Below, in pieces: positions 8,006-15,972 of a DNA stretch of 64,000 bases. Source of the stretch: Candidatus Gallacutalibacter stercoravium. GTDB lineage: Bacteria > Bacillota > Clostridia > Oscillospirales > Acutalibacteraceae. The position numbers were made by a program, and so were the translations under genes. The stretch covers positions 1 to 64,000 of the forward strand of contig DVJE01000008.1 in NCBI GenBank assembly GCA_018716975.1. The letters are read 5' to 3'. Positions within the stretch are counted from its first letter, which is position 1. Every line of letters begins with the position of its first letter. The notes under the pieces were generated by a model. It made no database searches, was not told the origin of the DNA, and saw only the letters and a program-made list of their open reading frames with translations.

Positions 8006-8785
8006 ATGGCTTTGTTTCAAACCGGTTTTGTCTCGTATACAATGCGCCGCATGGTCAACATATCGGTGATTGTGCCAACGCCTTTGCCCGGTGAAGGCGG
8101 CGATAAGCAAAAAAGCCATAAGCCAGCGCACCCATATCCGGTGCTGTATTTGTTGCATGGCTACAGTGGGGATGGCTCTGTATGGCAGCGCTTTACCTCG
8201 CTGGAACGTTACGCCGAGGAGCGCAACATCGCGGTGGTGACCATGTCGGCCGAAAACAAATTCTATGCCAACCATCCGGGCGACGATCGGTTTTATGACT
8301 TTTTGGCAAAGGAACTGCCCGATTTTGTGCGCGGTATGTTCCCCATTTCTACCCGCAGGGAGGATACGTATATCGCCGGGTTGTCTATGGGCGGCTATGG
8401 ATCGCTGCTGCACGCCTTTTCTCATCCGCAGGATTTTTGCGCTGTGGGCGCGTTTTCTTCTGGCTTGAGCGAAACGGGAATAGCCGGCCCGGCAGACGCC
8501 GTATATGCAGACACGCGGCCTGATTTGTATCTGATGCTAAAAGAGTACGAGGGCAAGATGGCAGAGCTGCCCAAGCTTTATCTGTCTTGTGGTTCCGACG
8601 ACGGTTTGCTGGAAGCTAATGTGAAGCTAAAGGATCAGATCTTGGCGCAAGGCGGCCAAGTTGCCTGGGAGGAATTGCCCGGCTATGGCCACGAATGGGC
8701 TTTTTGGGATCTGCAGCTGGATAAATTCTTAAATTGGATTCCCCGTACAGATGATTATGCAACAGCGCCCCGGCGCCATGTTTAA
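8006..8785 (+). CDS. Esterase D/tributyrin-esterase-like alpha/beta hydrolase
   Basis: Serine hydrolase of 259 aa, cytoplasmic (no signal peptide). The nucleophile elbow is GLSMGG; the acid is probably the Asp in CGSDDGLL, and the His is in LPGYGHEWAFWD. The oxyanion region YLLHGYSGDGSVW is typical of the putative-esterase family that includes acetyl-ester hydrolases and S-formylglutathione hydrolase. AAAGGA lies 10 bases ahead of ATG 8006. A short hairpin (CACAGG-AATA-CCTGTG, 7966-7981) sits just ahead of it. The natural substrate cannot be told; a small acyl ester on a sugar is plausible. Confidence 0.85.
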   Translation: MALFQTGFVSYTMRRMVNISVIVPTPLPGEGGDKQKSHKPAHPYPVLYLLHGYSGDGSVWQRFTSLERYAEERNIAVVTMSAENKFYANHPGDDRFYDFLAKELPDFVRGMFPISTRREDTYIAGLSMGGYGSLLHAFSHPQDFCAVGAFSSGLSETGIAGPADAVYADTRPDLYLMLKEYEGKMAELPKLYLSCGSDDGLLEANVKLKDQILAQGGQVAWEELPGYGHEWAFWDLQLDKFLNWIPRTDDYATAPRRHV

Positions 8786-8838
8786 GCCGTTACATCGCGT
8801 TGCTGCCATTTGTGAAAAATAAACAGGAGGTTCGAACC

Positions 8839-9333
8839 ATGACGGTAAAAGAGGCCATAGAGGCCCGTAGAAGCATACGTAATTACGACAACAGGCCGGT
8901 GGAGCAAGAAAAACTGCGCCAAGTGTTGGAGGCGGGTCGTTTGGCCCCTTCGGCCAACAACCGGCAGGACTGGAAGTTTATCGCGGTAACCGATCCGGCG
9001 CTTCGCCGCCAGCTGCGTGCCGCCTGTTGCGATCAGCAGATGGTGGAGCAGGCTCCGGCGGTGCTGGTGGTTTGCGGGCAATCGGATGACGAGATGACCT
9101 GCGGCCAGCGCCGCAGCAGCATCAATGGGTCGATCGCCCTGTCTTTTATGATGCTGCAAGCGGCTGAGCTGGGGCTTGGCACCTGCTGGCTGGGGGCCTT
9201 TTACAACGAGAAGGTGCAACAGGTGTTGGGTTTGCACGAAACAGTGGTGGCGGTGAGCCCGCTGGGCTATCCGGCTGAGGTTCCCCAGGCGCGCCCACGC
9301 AAGGCTTTTGATGAGGTGGCAGAAATCCGCTGA
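8839..9333 (+). CDS. Nitroreductase-family FMN oxidoreductase
   Basis: Protein of 164 aa that fits the short nitroreductase family, which binds FMN and reduces nitro compounds, quinones or flavins with NAD(P)H. The N-terminal FMN-phosphate motif RRSIRNY, APSANNRQDWKFIAV, and the C-terminal GLGTCWLGAF and PLGYP segments are all present. ATG 8839 is chosen because AGGAGG lies 8 bases upstream; the frame is open 13 codons further but without such a site. It follows the esterase by about 53 bases and is probably cotranscribed; the strong terminator at 9427 ends the unit. Confidence 0.88.
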   Translation: MTVKEAIEARRSIRNYDNRPVEQEKLRQVLEAGRLAPSANNRQDWKFIAVTDPALRRQLRAACCDQQMVEQAPAVLVVCGQSDDEMTCGQRRSSINGSIALSFMMLQAAELGLGTCWLGAFYNEKVQQVLGLHETVVAVSPLGYPAEVPQARPRKAFDEVAEIR

Positions 9334-9426
9334 TGCGCCGCTTTGTGTCCGCTTAGCTAAAATCGTTTATGCCGCGGGCGGTAGATTCGTTTGCATGCGC
9401 GCCGTGCAGGAGTAGGCGCACAAAAG

Positions 9427-9471
9427 AAAAACTCTATGCAATTGGAATTGACCAGTTGCATAGAGTTTTTT
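9427..9471. terminator. Strong bidirectional intrinsic terminator
   Basis: AAAACTCTATGCAA arm pairs with TTGCATAGAGTTTT; an A run precedes and a T run follows, so it works in both directions between the convergent nitroreductase and hsp20 genes. Confidence 0.9.
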
Positions 9472-9599
9472 GCTACCCGCGTATCCGGCAAGCCGTAAGA
9501 AGGAATCTTGATTATGGATTTTAACGGCTTGCCACGGTGGGCCCGATCTATTTCAAGCGGATTTTGACAAAGCCGCGTTTTGTTGTATGGGAATCTGCC

Positions 9600-10022
9600 T
9601 TAATGAATATCAATTCTGCGGGAAGCAGGAACTTCATTTTCCATCTTGGGCAGGCACAAGGTCAAAACGCCGTTTTTATAAGAAGCGGTGATGTTATCCG
9701 CTTTAATACCGCTCAGATCAAAGCTACGGGAATAACTACCGTATTTGCGTTCTTTGCGCACATAATTGTCTTGTTTTTCTTCTTTGCTATCGCTATGCTG
9801 CGCGCTAACAGTTAAGCTGTCGCCTTGTACATCGATGTGGATATCTTCCTTTTCAAAGCCCGGCAACTCGGCTTGCAGCTCGTAATGATCCCCCTTATCC
9901 AAAATATCGGTGCGGAACTGCGAGAAGCTACCAAACGTATCGCCAAAAAGAGAACGCTCCATATTATCCAAATAGTGGAACAGGTTATTGTCATTGCGGC
10001 CAAAAGGCATCATATCAAACAT
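9600..10022 (-). CDS. Small heat-shock protein (Hsp20/alpha-crystallin)
   Basis: ATP-independent holdase chaperone of 140 aa. The alpha-crystallin domain covers residues ~40-140, with ELPGFEKEDIHIDVQGDSLTVSA, the RSFDLSGIKADNITASYKNGVLTLCLPK core (GVLTL motif) and a short C-terminal tail. ATG 10022 has GGAGG about 8 bases upstream; an earlier GTG-type start has none. A perfect CIRCE element lies about 240 bases upstream on the same strand, so HrcA repression is likely. The leader between is unusually long and contains weak hairpins. Confidence 0.93.
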   Translation of the reverse strand: MFDMMPFGRNDNNLFHYLDNMERSLFGDTFGSFSQFRTDILDKGDHYELQAELPGFEKEDIHIDVQGDSLTVSAQHSDSKEEKQDNYVRKERKYGSYSRSFDLSGIKADNITASYKNGVLTLCLPKMENEVPASRRIDIH

Positions 10023-10393
10023 AAAGCAAACCTCCAATTTTTTGTTTTGTTTTTACTTGTTGTGATAGCTGATTTTTTATTGTTCCCCATGAACTGAGGA
10101 ACCAATCATATCGTTCACGGGAATCGCCTTCTTTCTATCGAGTTAATTAATTGACTTTGACTTTCTTTGCTCTTTTTTATCTTTTCCCTTGGAACAATTA
10201 TTAGTATAGGATAGGGTTATGAATAAATTTTGCAAATAATATGAACGAACAGTAAACAATTAGCACTCTGCTGTAGAGAGTGCTAATTGTTAATGTCACG
10301 AAAGCGTATGATTACAGAGGTATCGCCACGCCGAGGTTTATGATGGTGAAAATCAGTTGCCGGAGCAACAAGCTGCACGATGAACCCAATCAA
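10023..10393 (-). promoter_or_regulatory. Long leader/control region of hsp20
   Basis: This 371-base gene-free stretch holds the CIRCE element (10260-10286) and about 235 bases of AT-rich leader. A plausible extra promoter is TTGCAA with TATCCT after 16 bases on the minus strand (about 10232-10205). A 13-codon open frame starting GTG lies within the leader, but I have no evidence that it is translated. Confidence 0.4.
10260..10286 (-). promoter_or_regulatory. CIRCE element (HrcA operator)
   Basis: Perfect consensus TTAGCACTC, 9-base spacer, GAGTGCTAA. Known binding site of the HrcA heat-shock repressor. The only gene reading away from it in the expected direction is hsp20 on the minus strand. 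Confidence 0.93.
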
Positions 10394-12109
10394 CTACCGC
10401 ATATCGCCGCCATCCATAGGAGAAGCAGCATGTTGTGCAAACAAACGCAATACGCCTTGCGTATATTTGGGCGGCCGGGGCTTCCACTGCTGTTTACGCT
10501 GTTGTAAAACGGCTTGCATCTGTTCAGGGGCAACAGCTTGCCCCTGAACCCCCACAATGCGCAGCACCCGGTTGTCAATATCCAGCTCGATGAGATCCCC
10601 CTCTTCCACAAGGGCAATGGGGCCGCCTTGGGCCGCCTCGGGGGATACGTGCCCGATGACGGGCCCTTTGGATGCGCCGGAAAAGCGGCCGTCGGTAATA
10701 AGCGCAATAGAGGCGCCCAATGTTTCATCAGAGGAAATGGCCTCGGTGGTGTAAAATAGCTCTGGCATGCCGCTGCCCTGGGGGCCTTCGTAGCGAATGA
10801 TAACCGCGTCGCCCGGCTGTATGTTATGGGTGAGGATGGCTTCTATGGCGTCTTCTTCGCAGTCAAAGGGGCGCGCCCGCAGCAGCGCGCGGCGCATTTG
10901 AGCGGGCACTGCGCTGTGCTTCACTACGGCCCCCTGGGGCGCCAAATTGCCCTTTAGAACAGCAATAGCTCCTTGCCGCCCCAAGGGTTGCTCAAAGGGG
11001 CGCAAGATATCGGTTTTGGCAAGGCCGAGCTGCCGCAGCCTATCGGCGCAGGGGGCATAATAGCCGTTTTGCTTACAGGCATCCAAATTTTCGCCCACCG
11101 TTTTACCGGTTACTGTCATAGCGTCTAAATGCAGCAACGGGCGCAACTCTTCCATCACGGCGGGAACGCCGCCCACTGCATCTAAATAGGCCGCCGGCCA
11201 TTTGCCAGTGGGGCGAATGTTTAATAAATATGGGGTGTGCCGGTGTATACGGTCAAAGGTTTCAGCGTCTAAGGGCAGGCCGAAGGCATGGGCAATAGCG
11301 GGCAGATGCAGCAAAGCATTGGTAGAGCCGGAGATAGCCGCGTGCACCATAATGGCGTTTTCAAAGGAATCGGCCGTTACAATATCCCGGGCTTTCAGGC
11401 CCTTGCGGCCCAACTCCACAGCCACCCGGCCTGCTTGCCGGGCAGCTGTTTCCAGCCGTTTGCTTTGTGCGGGCAGTAAAGCGGTGCCGGGCAACATAAG
11501 TCCCAGGGCCTCGGCCATCACCTGCATGGTGCAGGCGGTGCCCATAAAGGAGCAGGCGCCGCAGGAGGGACAGGCATTTTGTTGGTACCAAACAAGTTGC
11601 TCTTTGCTGATTTCCCCACGGCGGTACATGGCGCTGTAAGCGCCCAATTGTTCCAGCGTTAAGCCGTCGGGGCCGGGAGGCATAACGCCTCCGGTGATTA
11701 CAACCGTCGGAATGTTGATTCGCCCAATTGCCATCAGATGGGCGGGCACTGCCTTATCGCAGCTGCACAGAAAAACACCGGCGTCAAAGGGAGTGGCGTT
11801 GGCGTGGATTTCGATCAGATTGGCGATGGTATCGCGGGAAGCCAAGGAATAGTTAATACCGTCGTGGCCCTGGGCCATGCCGTCGCAAATATCGGTTGCA
11901 AAATAACGCGCAGCGCGGCCGCCCGTTTCACCAATTCCGGCGGCGGCTTGATTACACAGCTCCAGCAGGTGGGCGCTGCCGGGATGGCTATCGCCGAAGG
12001 TGCTTTCCACCAATATTTGCGGTTTAGAAAGATCGGGGATACTCCACCCCATGCCTAGGCGGAGCGGATCCATTTCGGGCGCAATTTTTCTAATTTCCTG
12101 GCTTATCAT
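10394..12109 (-). CDS. IlvD/Edd-family dehydratase (dihydroxy-acid or sugar-acid)
   Basis: Fe-S dehydratase of 571 aa. Cluster cysteines appear in LCSCDKAVPAHLMA and ACPSCGACSFMGTA; the family signature YEGPQGSGMPELFYTTEAI and ITDGRFSGASKGPVIGHVSPEAA lie near the C-terminus. The wording around the second cluster (MGTACTMQVMAEALGLMLPG) and TVTGKTVGENL looks closer to sugar-acid dehydratases (arabonate, xylonate types) than to classical IlvD, yet no other ilvD is present near ilvBNC at 52-56 kb. I therefore leave the substrate open. ATG 12109 is chosen for AAAGGAG about 8 bases upstream. The leader holds a terminator that could be an attenuator. Confidence 0.82.
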   Translation of the reverse strand: MISQEIRKIAPEMDPLRLGMGWSIPDLSKPQILVESTFGDSHPGSAHLLELCNQAAAGIGETGGRAARYFATDICDGMAQGHDGINYSLASRDTIANLIEIHANATPFDAGVFLCSCDKAVPAHLMAIGRINIPTVVITGGVMPPGPDGLTLEQLGAYSAMYRRGEISKEQLVWYQQNACPSCGACSFMGTACTMQVMAEALGLMLPGTALLPAQSKRLETAARQAGRVAVELGRKGLKARDIVTADSFENAIMVHAAISGSTNALLHLPAIAHAFGLPLDAETFDRIHRHTPYLLNIRPTGKWPAAYLDAVGGVPAVMEELRPLLHLDAMTVTGKTVGENLDACKQNGYYAPCADRLRQLGLAKTDILRPFEQPLGRQGAIAVLKGNLAPQGAVVKHSAVPAQMRRALLRARPFDCEEDAIEAILTHNIQPGDAVIIRYEGPQGSGMPELFYTTEAISSDETLGASIALITDGRFSGASKGPVIGHVSPEAAQGGPIALVEEGDLIELDIDNRVLRIVGVQGQAVAPEQMQAVLQQRKQQWKPRPPKYTQGVLRLFAQHAASPMDGGDMR

Positions 12110-12167
12110 AACGCTTTCTCCTTTGTAGCTGTAACCCTTTTGCGCCGGTAACCCGGTGTAAAGTACG

Positions 12168-12196
12168 AAAAAGCCCTTTGACAAACGGCAAAGGGC
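12168..12196 (-). terminator. Intrinsic terminator or attenuator in the dehydratase leader
   Basis: On the minus strand GCCCTTTG / CAAAGGGC closes an 8-bp stem followed by TTTTT. It lies between the flippase and the dehydratase gene, 59 bases ahead of the latter, so it either ends the glycan operon or attenuates the dehydratase. Confidence 0.75.
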
Positions 12197-12242
12197 GGCG
12201 CAAAGATGATACGATAAAGATTCTATTTAAGAGAAATATCCT

Positions 12243-12262
12243 GTACCCCCGTTAGGGGGTAC
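12243..12262 (-). promoter_or_regulatory. Hairpin upstream of the terminator
   Basis: Perfect 8-bp stem GTACCCCC / GGGGGTAC with a 4-base loop, without a following T run. Just beside it (12263-12289) three 9-base direct repeats (GGATAAAAC, GGATAACAT, GGATAACAT) encode, on the minus strand, the start of a 20-codon open frame. Confidence 0.5.
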
Positions 12263-12312
12263 GGATAAAACGGATAACATGGATAACATGCTTTTCAATG
12301 TGCGTCGTTTGG

Positions 12313-13569
12313 TTACGCACGGGATCGCTTTGCGGCTTGCAAACAGCAAATAAAAACGGCTAAAAATACGCAGGCTTTTATTGTTACAATCAATACAAAA
12401 GCGCTAGCCGCCCCTATAAGGCCATAGGCCTGTACAAACGCGGGGGCAATGAAAAAAGCGCTTATGGCGGCTATGATATAACCGATAAGTAGCCAGCGCT
12501 GCTTGCGCATAACGGTAAGAGAATGATATAAAATGGTGCCGAGGGAATTGATGCCGCCCCCTAAAATGACCAGCAACAGCACGCCTTTTTGCTGCGAGAG
12601 ATCGGTGCCGTAAATAAATGATAGCACGGGGATCCCCAACAGATAAGCGCCAACCTCACAGATGAGAATTAACGCAGCAACCCAAAGCAACAGTCTGCGT
12701 ACAATACGCAAATATTCCCCCATCTGCCGGTTATTCCAGTGAACCGCCAAAGGAGTTAACATAGGCCGAAAAGCAAAACCGCTAAAAAGATTTACCACAA
12801 AGGCCATCATCGCCAATATACCGTAATAGGCTTGGTCGGAGGAACTTAAATAGGTGTCGATGGCGTATTTGGGCGCGTTTTCTAAATAAGAGGCCAAGTA
12901 CGACCCAATAAAAAGAGGAAGGCACGCCAAAAACAAGCTGCGCAGCTTAGCCCAATGGAAGTGCAGGCGCAGCGTATCAAACATTTTAATCAAAGGCAGG
13001 TTGCAAAAAATAACGGCTATAGAAACCAGGGTGGCAATAATCAAAGAGAGAATAAGGTTGTGGCCAAGCCAAAGCGACAGCGCAAAACAGAAAATAATGA
13101 GAATATAACGCAACGTTTGCAGCTTTCCGGCCACATCCAATCTACCGCTTTTTTGAAACAAACCGTGAATCACATCTTCAAAGGCATCGATCATTTTAAA
13201 AACGCACGCCAAAAAAATTACTTCGGCCTTAAAGCCGGTATATTGCTTAAAAATAATATAAAAAGCGCTTACCGCCAACATCAAGGCACAAGTAATCACC
13301 CGGGATGTGAAATAAAAAGGAAAAGGCAAGGGATCCTTCACATCGGTCACTTGGTAGGAGCGCATGTCGAAATAGCCGATGGTAAGCATCATTTGAGCAG
13401 TGGAATATGCAAGGGTAAAAACACCGGCATCCTCCAGCCCGATAAAGCGCGTAACAAAAATGAGCATCAGCGCCGATTGGCCTGCCGCCAGGGTGCTGGC
13501 GATAATGTTCCAAGTAAACGCTTTTTTTTGCAGGTTCTGATTATTCCCCAACAGCAACTTTTTCAGCAT
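12313..13569 (-). CDS. Wzx/MATE-type polysaccharide flippase
   Basis: Integral membrane protein of 418 aa with about 12 hydrophobic segments, of the polysaccharide-export (oligosaccharide flippase) superfamily; it would move lipid-linked glycan across the membrane. The N-terminus KKAFTWNIIASTLAAGQSALMLIFVTRFIG is characteristic of the family. ATG 13569 has GGAG 10 bases upstream and makes the gene overlap the preceding licD by 29 bases, which ties it to the same operon. Last gene of the five-gene glycan cluster, so it probably exports the decorated product. Confidence 0.85.
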   Translation of the reverse strand: MLKKLLLGNNQNLQKKAFTWNIIASTLAAGQSALMLIFVTRFIGLEDAGVFTLAYSTAQMMLTIGYFDMRSYQVTDVKDPLPFPFYFTSRVITCALMLAVSAFYIIFKQYTGFKAEVIFLACVFKMIDAFEDVIHGLFQKSGRLDVAGKLQTLRYILIIFCFALSLWLGHNLILSLIIATLVSIAVIFCNLPLIKMFDTLRLHFHWAKLRSLFLACLPLFIGSYLASYLENAPKYAIDTYLSSSDQAYYGILAMMAFVVNLFSGFAFRPMLTPLAVHWNNRQMGEYLRIVRRLLLWVAALILICEVGAYLLGIPVLSFIYGTDLSQQKGVLLLVILGGGINSLGTILYHSLTVMRKQRWLLIGYIIAAISAFFIAPAFVQAYGLIGAASAFVLIVTIKACVFLAVFICCLQAAKRSRA

Positions 13570-14413
13570 GGCTTTCAAACTCCAATTGATAAGGGTAATG
13601 ATTTTTCCGTTTTTCCACCGGCGGCAGCTGCATATAATCGCCATACATGCCGGTTAGGTTGTCATGCATATTATTGGGGAAGTTTAAATAAGTATCCTCA
13701 AAGGGCAGCTTAACCAGAGGGAAAACATCCTGCCGCCGGTATATGTTCATGGTAGGGGTGGTATCGCATAGATAATCAATGCGCTGCGTTTCCTCATGAT
13801 TAAAGCGGGTGCTGGCCTCTTTGCATTTGCCGGCAAGCCAGCGTTTGGGTACCCGAAACAGCACCAGCATGGCGTGGGCTACGGCGCAGGCGGCGTGCAC
13901 CAGCTTACCTTTAACACCTCCAAAACCCAAAACAGGGAAGGGGATGCTGCGTAAGATGAGCAGCTTGCTAAAAAGCCAAGCCTGCCGCATTTGTTTTTTG
14001 CAGGCCTTGGGATCATCGCTTAGATTGTCGAAAGGGTAAATATCCAAAAAAATGCCCAATGGGCAGTTGATGTCTTTTAACGCCTCTTCACGAAAAATGG
14101 TATTTTTTCTCATTAATCGAGTGGTCATCAACGGGTAATTTTCATTTTCTTCTACATTTAGAACAATATATTGTTCCGCCAGCTCTTGCTTGGCAAGGGA
14201 TAAAAACGCTTCATAGTCCGCCCGGGGCAAAGCTACGTCGATGTCGTCATCCCAGGGGATAAAACCCCCGTGGCGCAAAGCGCCGATACCGGTGCCTGCA
14301 ATGCCGAAATATTGCAGCCCGTGGGCGTCACATAGGCGCATAAAATCTTTTAAAATTTCCAATTCGGCCTGCTGAAGCCTTTTTAATGTGCTCTCATCAT
14401 ATTCCTTGGGCAT
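13541..14413 (-). CDS. LicD-family phosphotransferase, paralogue A
   Basis: LicD/fukutin-type nucleotidyltransferase-fold enzyme of 290 aa that transfers a phospho-head group (phosphocholine in characterised cases) from a CDP or CMP carrier to a glycan. Signature segments: AGTGIGALRHGGFIPWDDDIDVAL with the metal-binding DDDID, and the GMYGDYMQLPP C-terminal motif. ATG 14413 is preferred, with GGGGAGG upstream; it overlaps the end of paralogue B by 17 bases. The two LicD proteins share the PWDDD, GDYMQLPP and KRKNHYP blocks but differ elsewhere, so they may act on different positions or sugars. Confidence 0.9.
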   Translation of the reverse strand: MPKEYDESTLKRLQQAELEILKDFMRLCDAHGLQYFGIAGTGIGALRHGGFIPWDDDIDVALPRADYEAFLSLAKQELAEQYIVLNVEENENYPLMTTRLMRKNTIFREEALKDINCPLGIFLDIYPFDNLSDDPKACKKQMRQAWLFSKLLILRSIPFPVLGFGGVKGKLVHAACAVAHAMLVLFRVPKRWLAGKCKEASTRFNHEETQRIDYLCDTTPTMNIYRRQDVFPLVKLPFEDTYLNFPNNMHDNLTGMYGDYMQLPPVEKRKNHYPYQLEFESHAEKVAVGE

Positions 14414-15269
14414 TTTCTTCCTCCCCAAAATCTAGAAAATTCGGGTAATGGTTTTTGCGGTTTTCTTCGGGGGGCAGCTGCATATAGTCCCCATAAAAAT
14501 TGCGCAGCATCTTATCGTAGCAGCGCACCATGTGGATGGTGGTGTCTTCATAAGGCATTTCCACCAGGGGGAACATTTCTTCCTGGGCCAACAGGCTCTT
14601 TTCAGCGCTTTCTTCCCCCAATCGGGTAATCAGGGTGCCGCGGTGAGCAGGATCGTTGTATTTTACCGCCCATTTTTTATACCGCCGGGCCAAAAAATCG
14701 TTACTCAAAGGAGAAATGCGCAACAAATGGTGCGCAACAGCGCTGGCCAATAGCAAAAAGCGGTTGCCGTCGCCTTCTAAGTGGTTTTTATAAAAGTTTA
14801 CATTGCGCAAGAGATAAAGCGTGCGCCAAAACAAGCATTTTTGTTCCTGCTTTTTGCGCAGCTTATCATCCGCCACTGTATAATCCAGGGGGAAGATATC
14901 CACCAAAATACCCACGTTAAAATTGCCGTCGTCATACATATGAATAAACCGGGTTCCCACTTTGCTGACATTGGGCACCAGGTTATAATATTTGTCGGCG
15001 CAGTCGGGGCCGGTTAATTTATACTTGCCGGCAAATTCTTGAGGGGCCACCTTTAAAAAGGTTTCATAATCCTCCCGCAGCATGCCGATATCCATATCGT
15101 CATCCCAAGGAATAAAGCCCTTGTGCCGCGCCACGCCGATGGCGGTGCCGTAAAGGGCAAAACAGCTTAGATGGTATTTATCGCAAATGCGGCGAATCTC
15201 CTTGTAAATTCCTAGTTCCACCTGCTGAATTTTGCGCAGTGTGACAGGGTCGTATTGCTTATACTTCAT
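14397..15269 (-). CDS. LicD-family phosphotransferase, paralogue B
   Basis: Second LicD enzyme of 290 aa. It contains GTAIGVARHKGFIPWDDDMDIGM (metal-binding DDDMD) and NFYGDYMQLPPEENRKNHYP, aligned with paralogue A. ATG 15269 lies behind GAGGGG and overlaps the cytidylyltransferase stop by 11 bases. Its place directly after the nucleotidyltransferase is the usual order for head-group activation and transfer genes. No signal peptide; it would act on the cytoplasmic side before export. Confidence 0.9.
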   Translation of the reverse strand: MKYKQYDPVTLRKIQQVELGIYKEIRRICDKYHLSCFALYGTAIGVARHKGFIPWDDDMDIGMLREDYETFLKVAPQEFAGKYKLTGPDCADKYYNLVPNVSKVGTRFIHMYDDGNFNVGILVDIFPLDYTVADDKLRKKQEQKCLFWRTLYLLRNVNFYKNHLEGDGNRFLLLASAVAHHLLRISPLSNDFLARRYKKWAVKYNDPAHRGTLITRLGEESAEKSLLAQEEMFPLVEMPYEDTTIHMVRCYDKMLRNFYGDYMQLPPEENRKNHYPNFLDFGEEENAQGI

Positions 15270-15972
15270 GGTGCCCCTCCACATAATCAATAATGCGTTG
15301 ATAATCCTCAATAAAATCGATCTCAGCCCAGAAGCGCCCTTCGATATCCACCGCGTAGATATCGCGTTCCTTCGTCATTTCATACAAGGCGTTTTCCCAC
15401 CACAGGTTGTGGTTTTGCGTATCCACCAGGGCGTTTAGCTTGCGCTTAAAATCCGGCACCACACTTTTGCCAATAAAAGCAATGCCTACATATTCGCAGG
15501 TGCGGTGCTCATAATCCAGATCTTTACCATAGGCGGTTATCACGCCGTTTTCTGTATTAAAAAAATAATCCCCATTTTCCCGCCGCGTTTTGTCTGATAA
15601 AAGAAAAACGTCCTTATCCTGCTGCAAAACAAAGTTTAAAATATCTTGCGACCAAAACACGTCGGCGTTGGCTACAATACAATCTTCTTCTCCGGTCAGG
15701 CTTTTTCTTGCCATCCAAAGGGAACCGATACTGTTGGTTACATCGTAAAATGGGTTGTTGATTAGCTCCACTGGGTAACCGCACAAAAGTCTTTCAATGC
15801 AGCGGTACCGGTAGCCGGTAATAACCGTTACGTCGATGCCGTTGGCCAACAACATTTTTACCGTGCGCAAAATCAACGCTTCGCCGTGGATGTCCAGCGC
15901 GGATTTGGGAATATCCGGTATATTTTTGCTAATGCGGCTGCCCTTGCCGGCTGCCAATAGAAAAGCTCTCAC
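15259..15972 (-). CDS. LicC/PntC-like CTP:phospho-amine cytidylyltransferase
   Basis: Sugar-nucleotidyltransferase fold of 237 aa. The N-terminal MRAFLLAAGKGSRI nucleotide loop is followed by PKSALDI, VITGYRYRCIERL, NNPFYDVTNSIGSLWMA and the VANADVFW metal-binding region. The NP-Y-TN-SLW pattern groups with phosphocholine (LicC) and 2-aminoethylphosphonate (PntC) cytidylyltransferases rather than sugar-1-phosphate enzymes. It starts at GTG 15972 with AAAGGAG 8 bases upstream, overlapping the aminotransferase stop as GTGA, so translation is coupled. Lack of a choline kinase or choline importer nearby makes a substrate other than phosphocholine plausible. Confidence 0.82.
   Translation of the reverse strand: MRAFLLAAGKGSRISKNIPDIPKSALDIHGEALILRTVKMLLANGIDVTVITGYRYRCIERLLCGYPVELINNPFYDVTNSIGSLWMARKSLTGEEDCIVANADVFWSQDILNFVLQQDKDVFLLSDKTRRENGDYFFNTENGVITAYGKDLDYEHRTCEYVGIAFIGKSVVPDFKRKLNALVDTQNHNLWWENALYEMTKERDIYAVDIEGRFWAEIDFIEDYQRIIDYVEGHHEV

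Noticed and set aside
10080-10120. 13-codon GTG frame in the hsp20 leader
   Set aside because: Could arise by chance; only a weak AAGG upstream, no conservation evidence.
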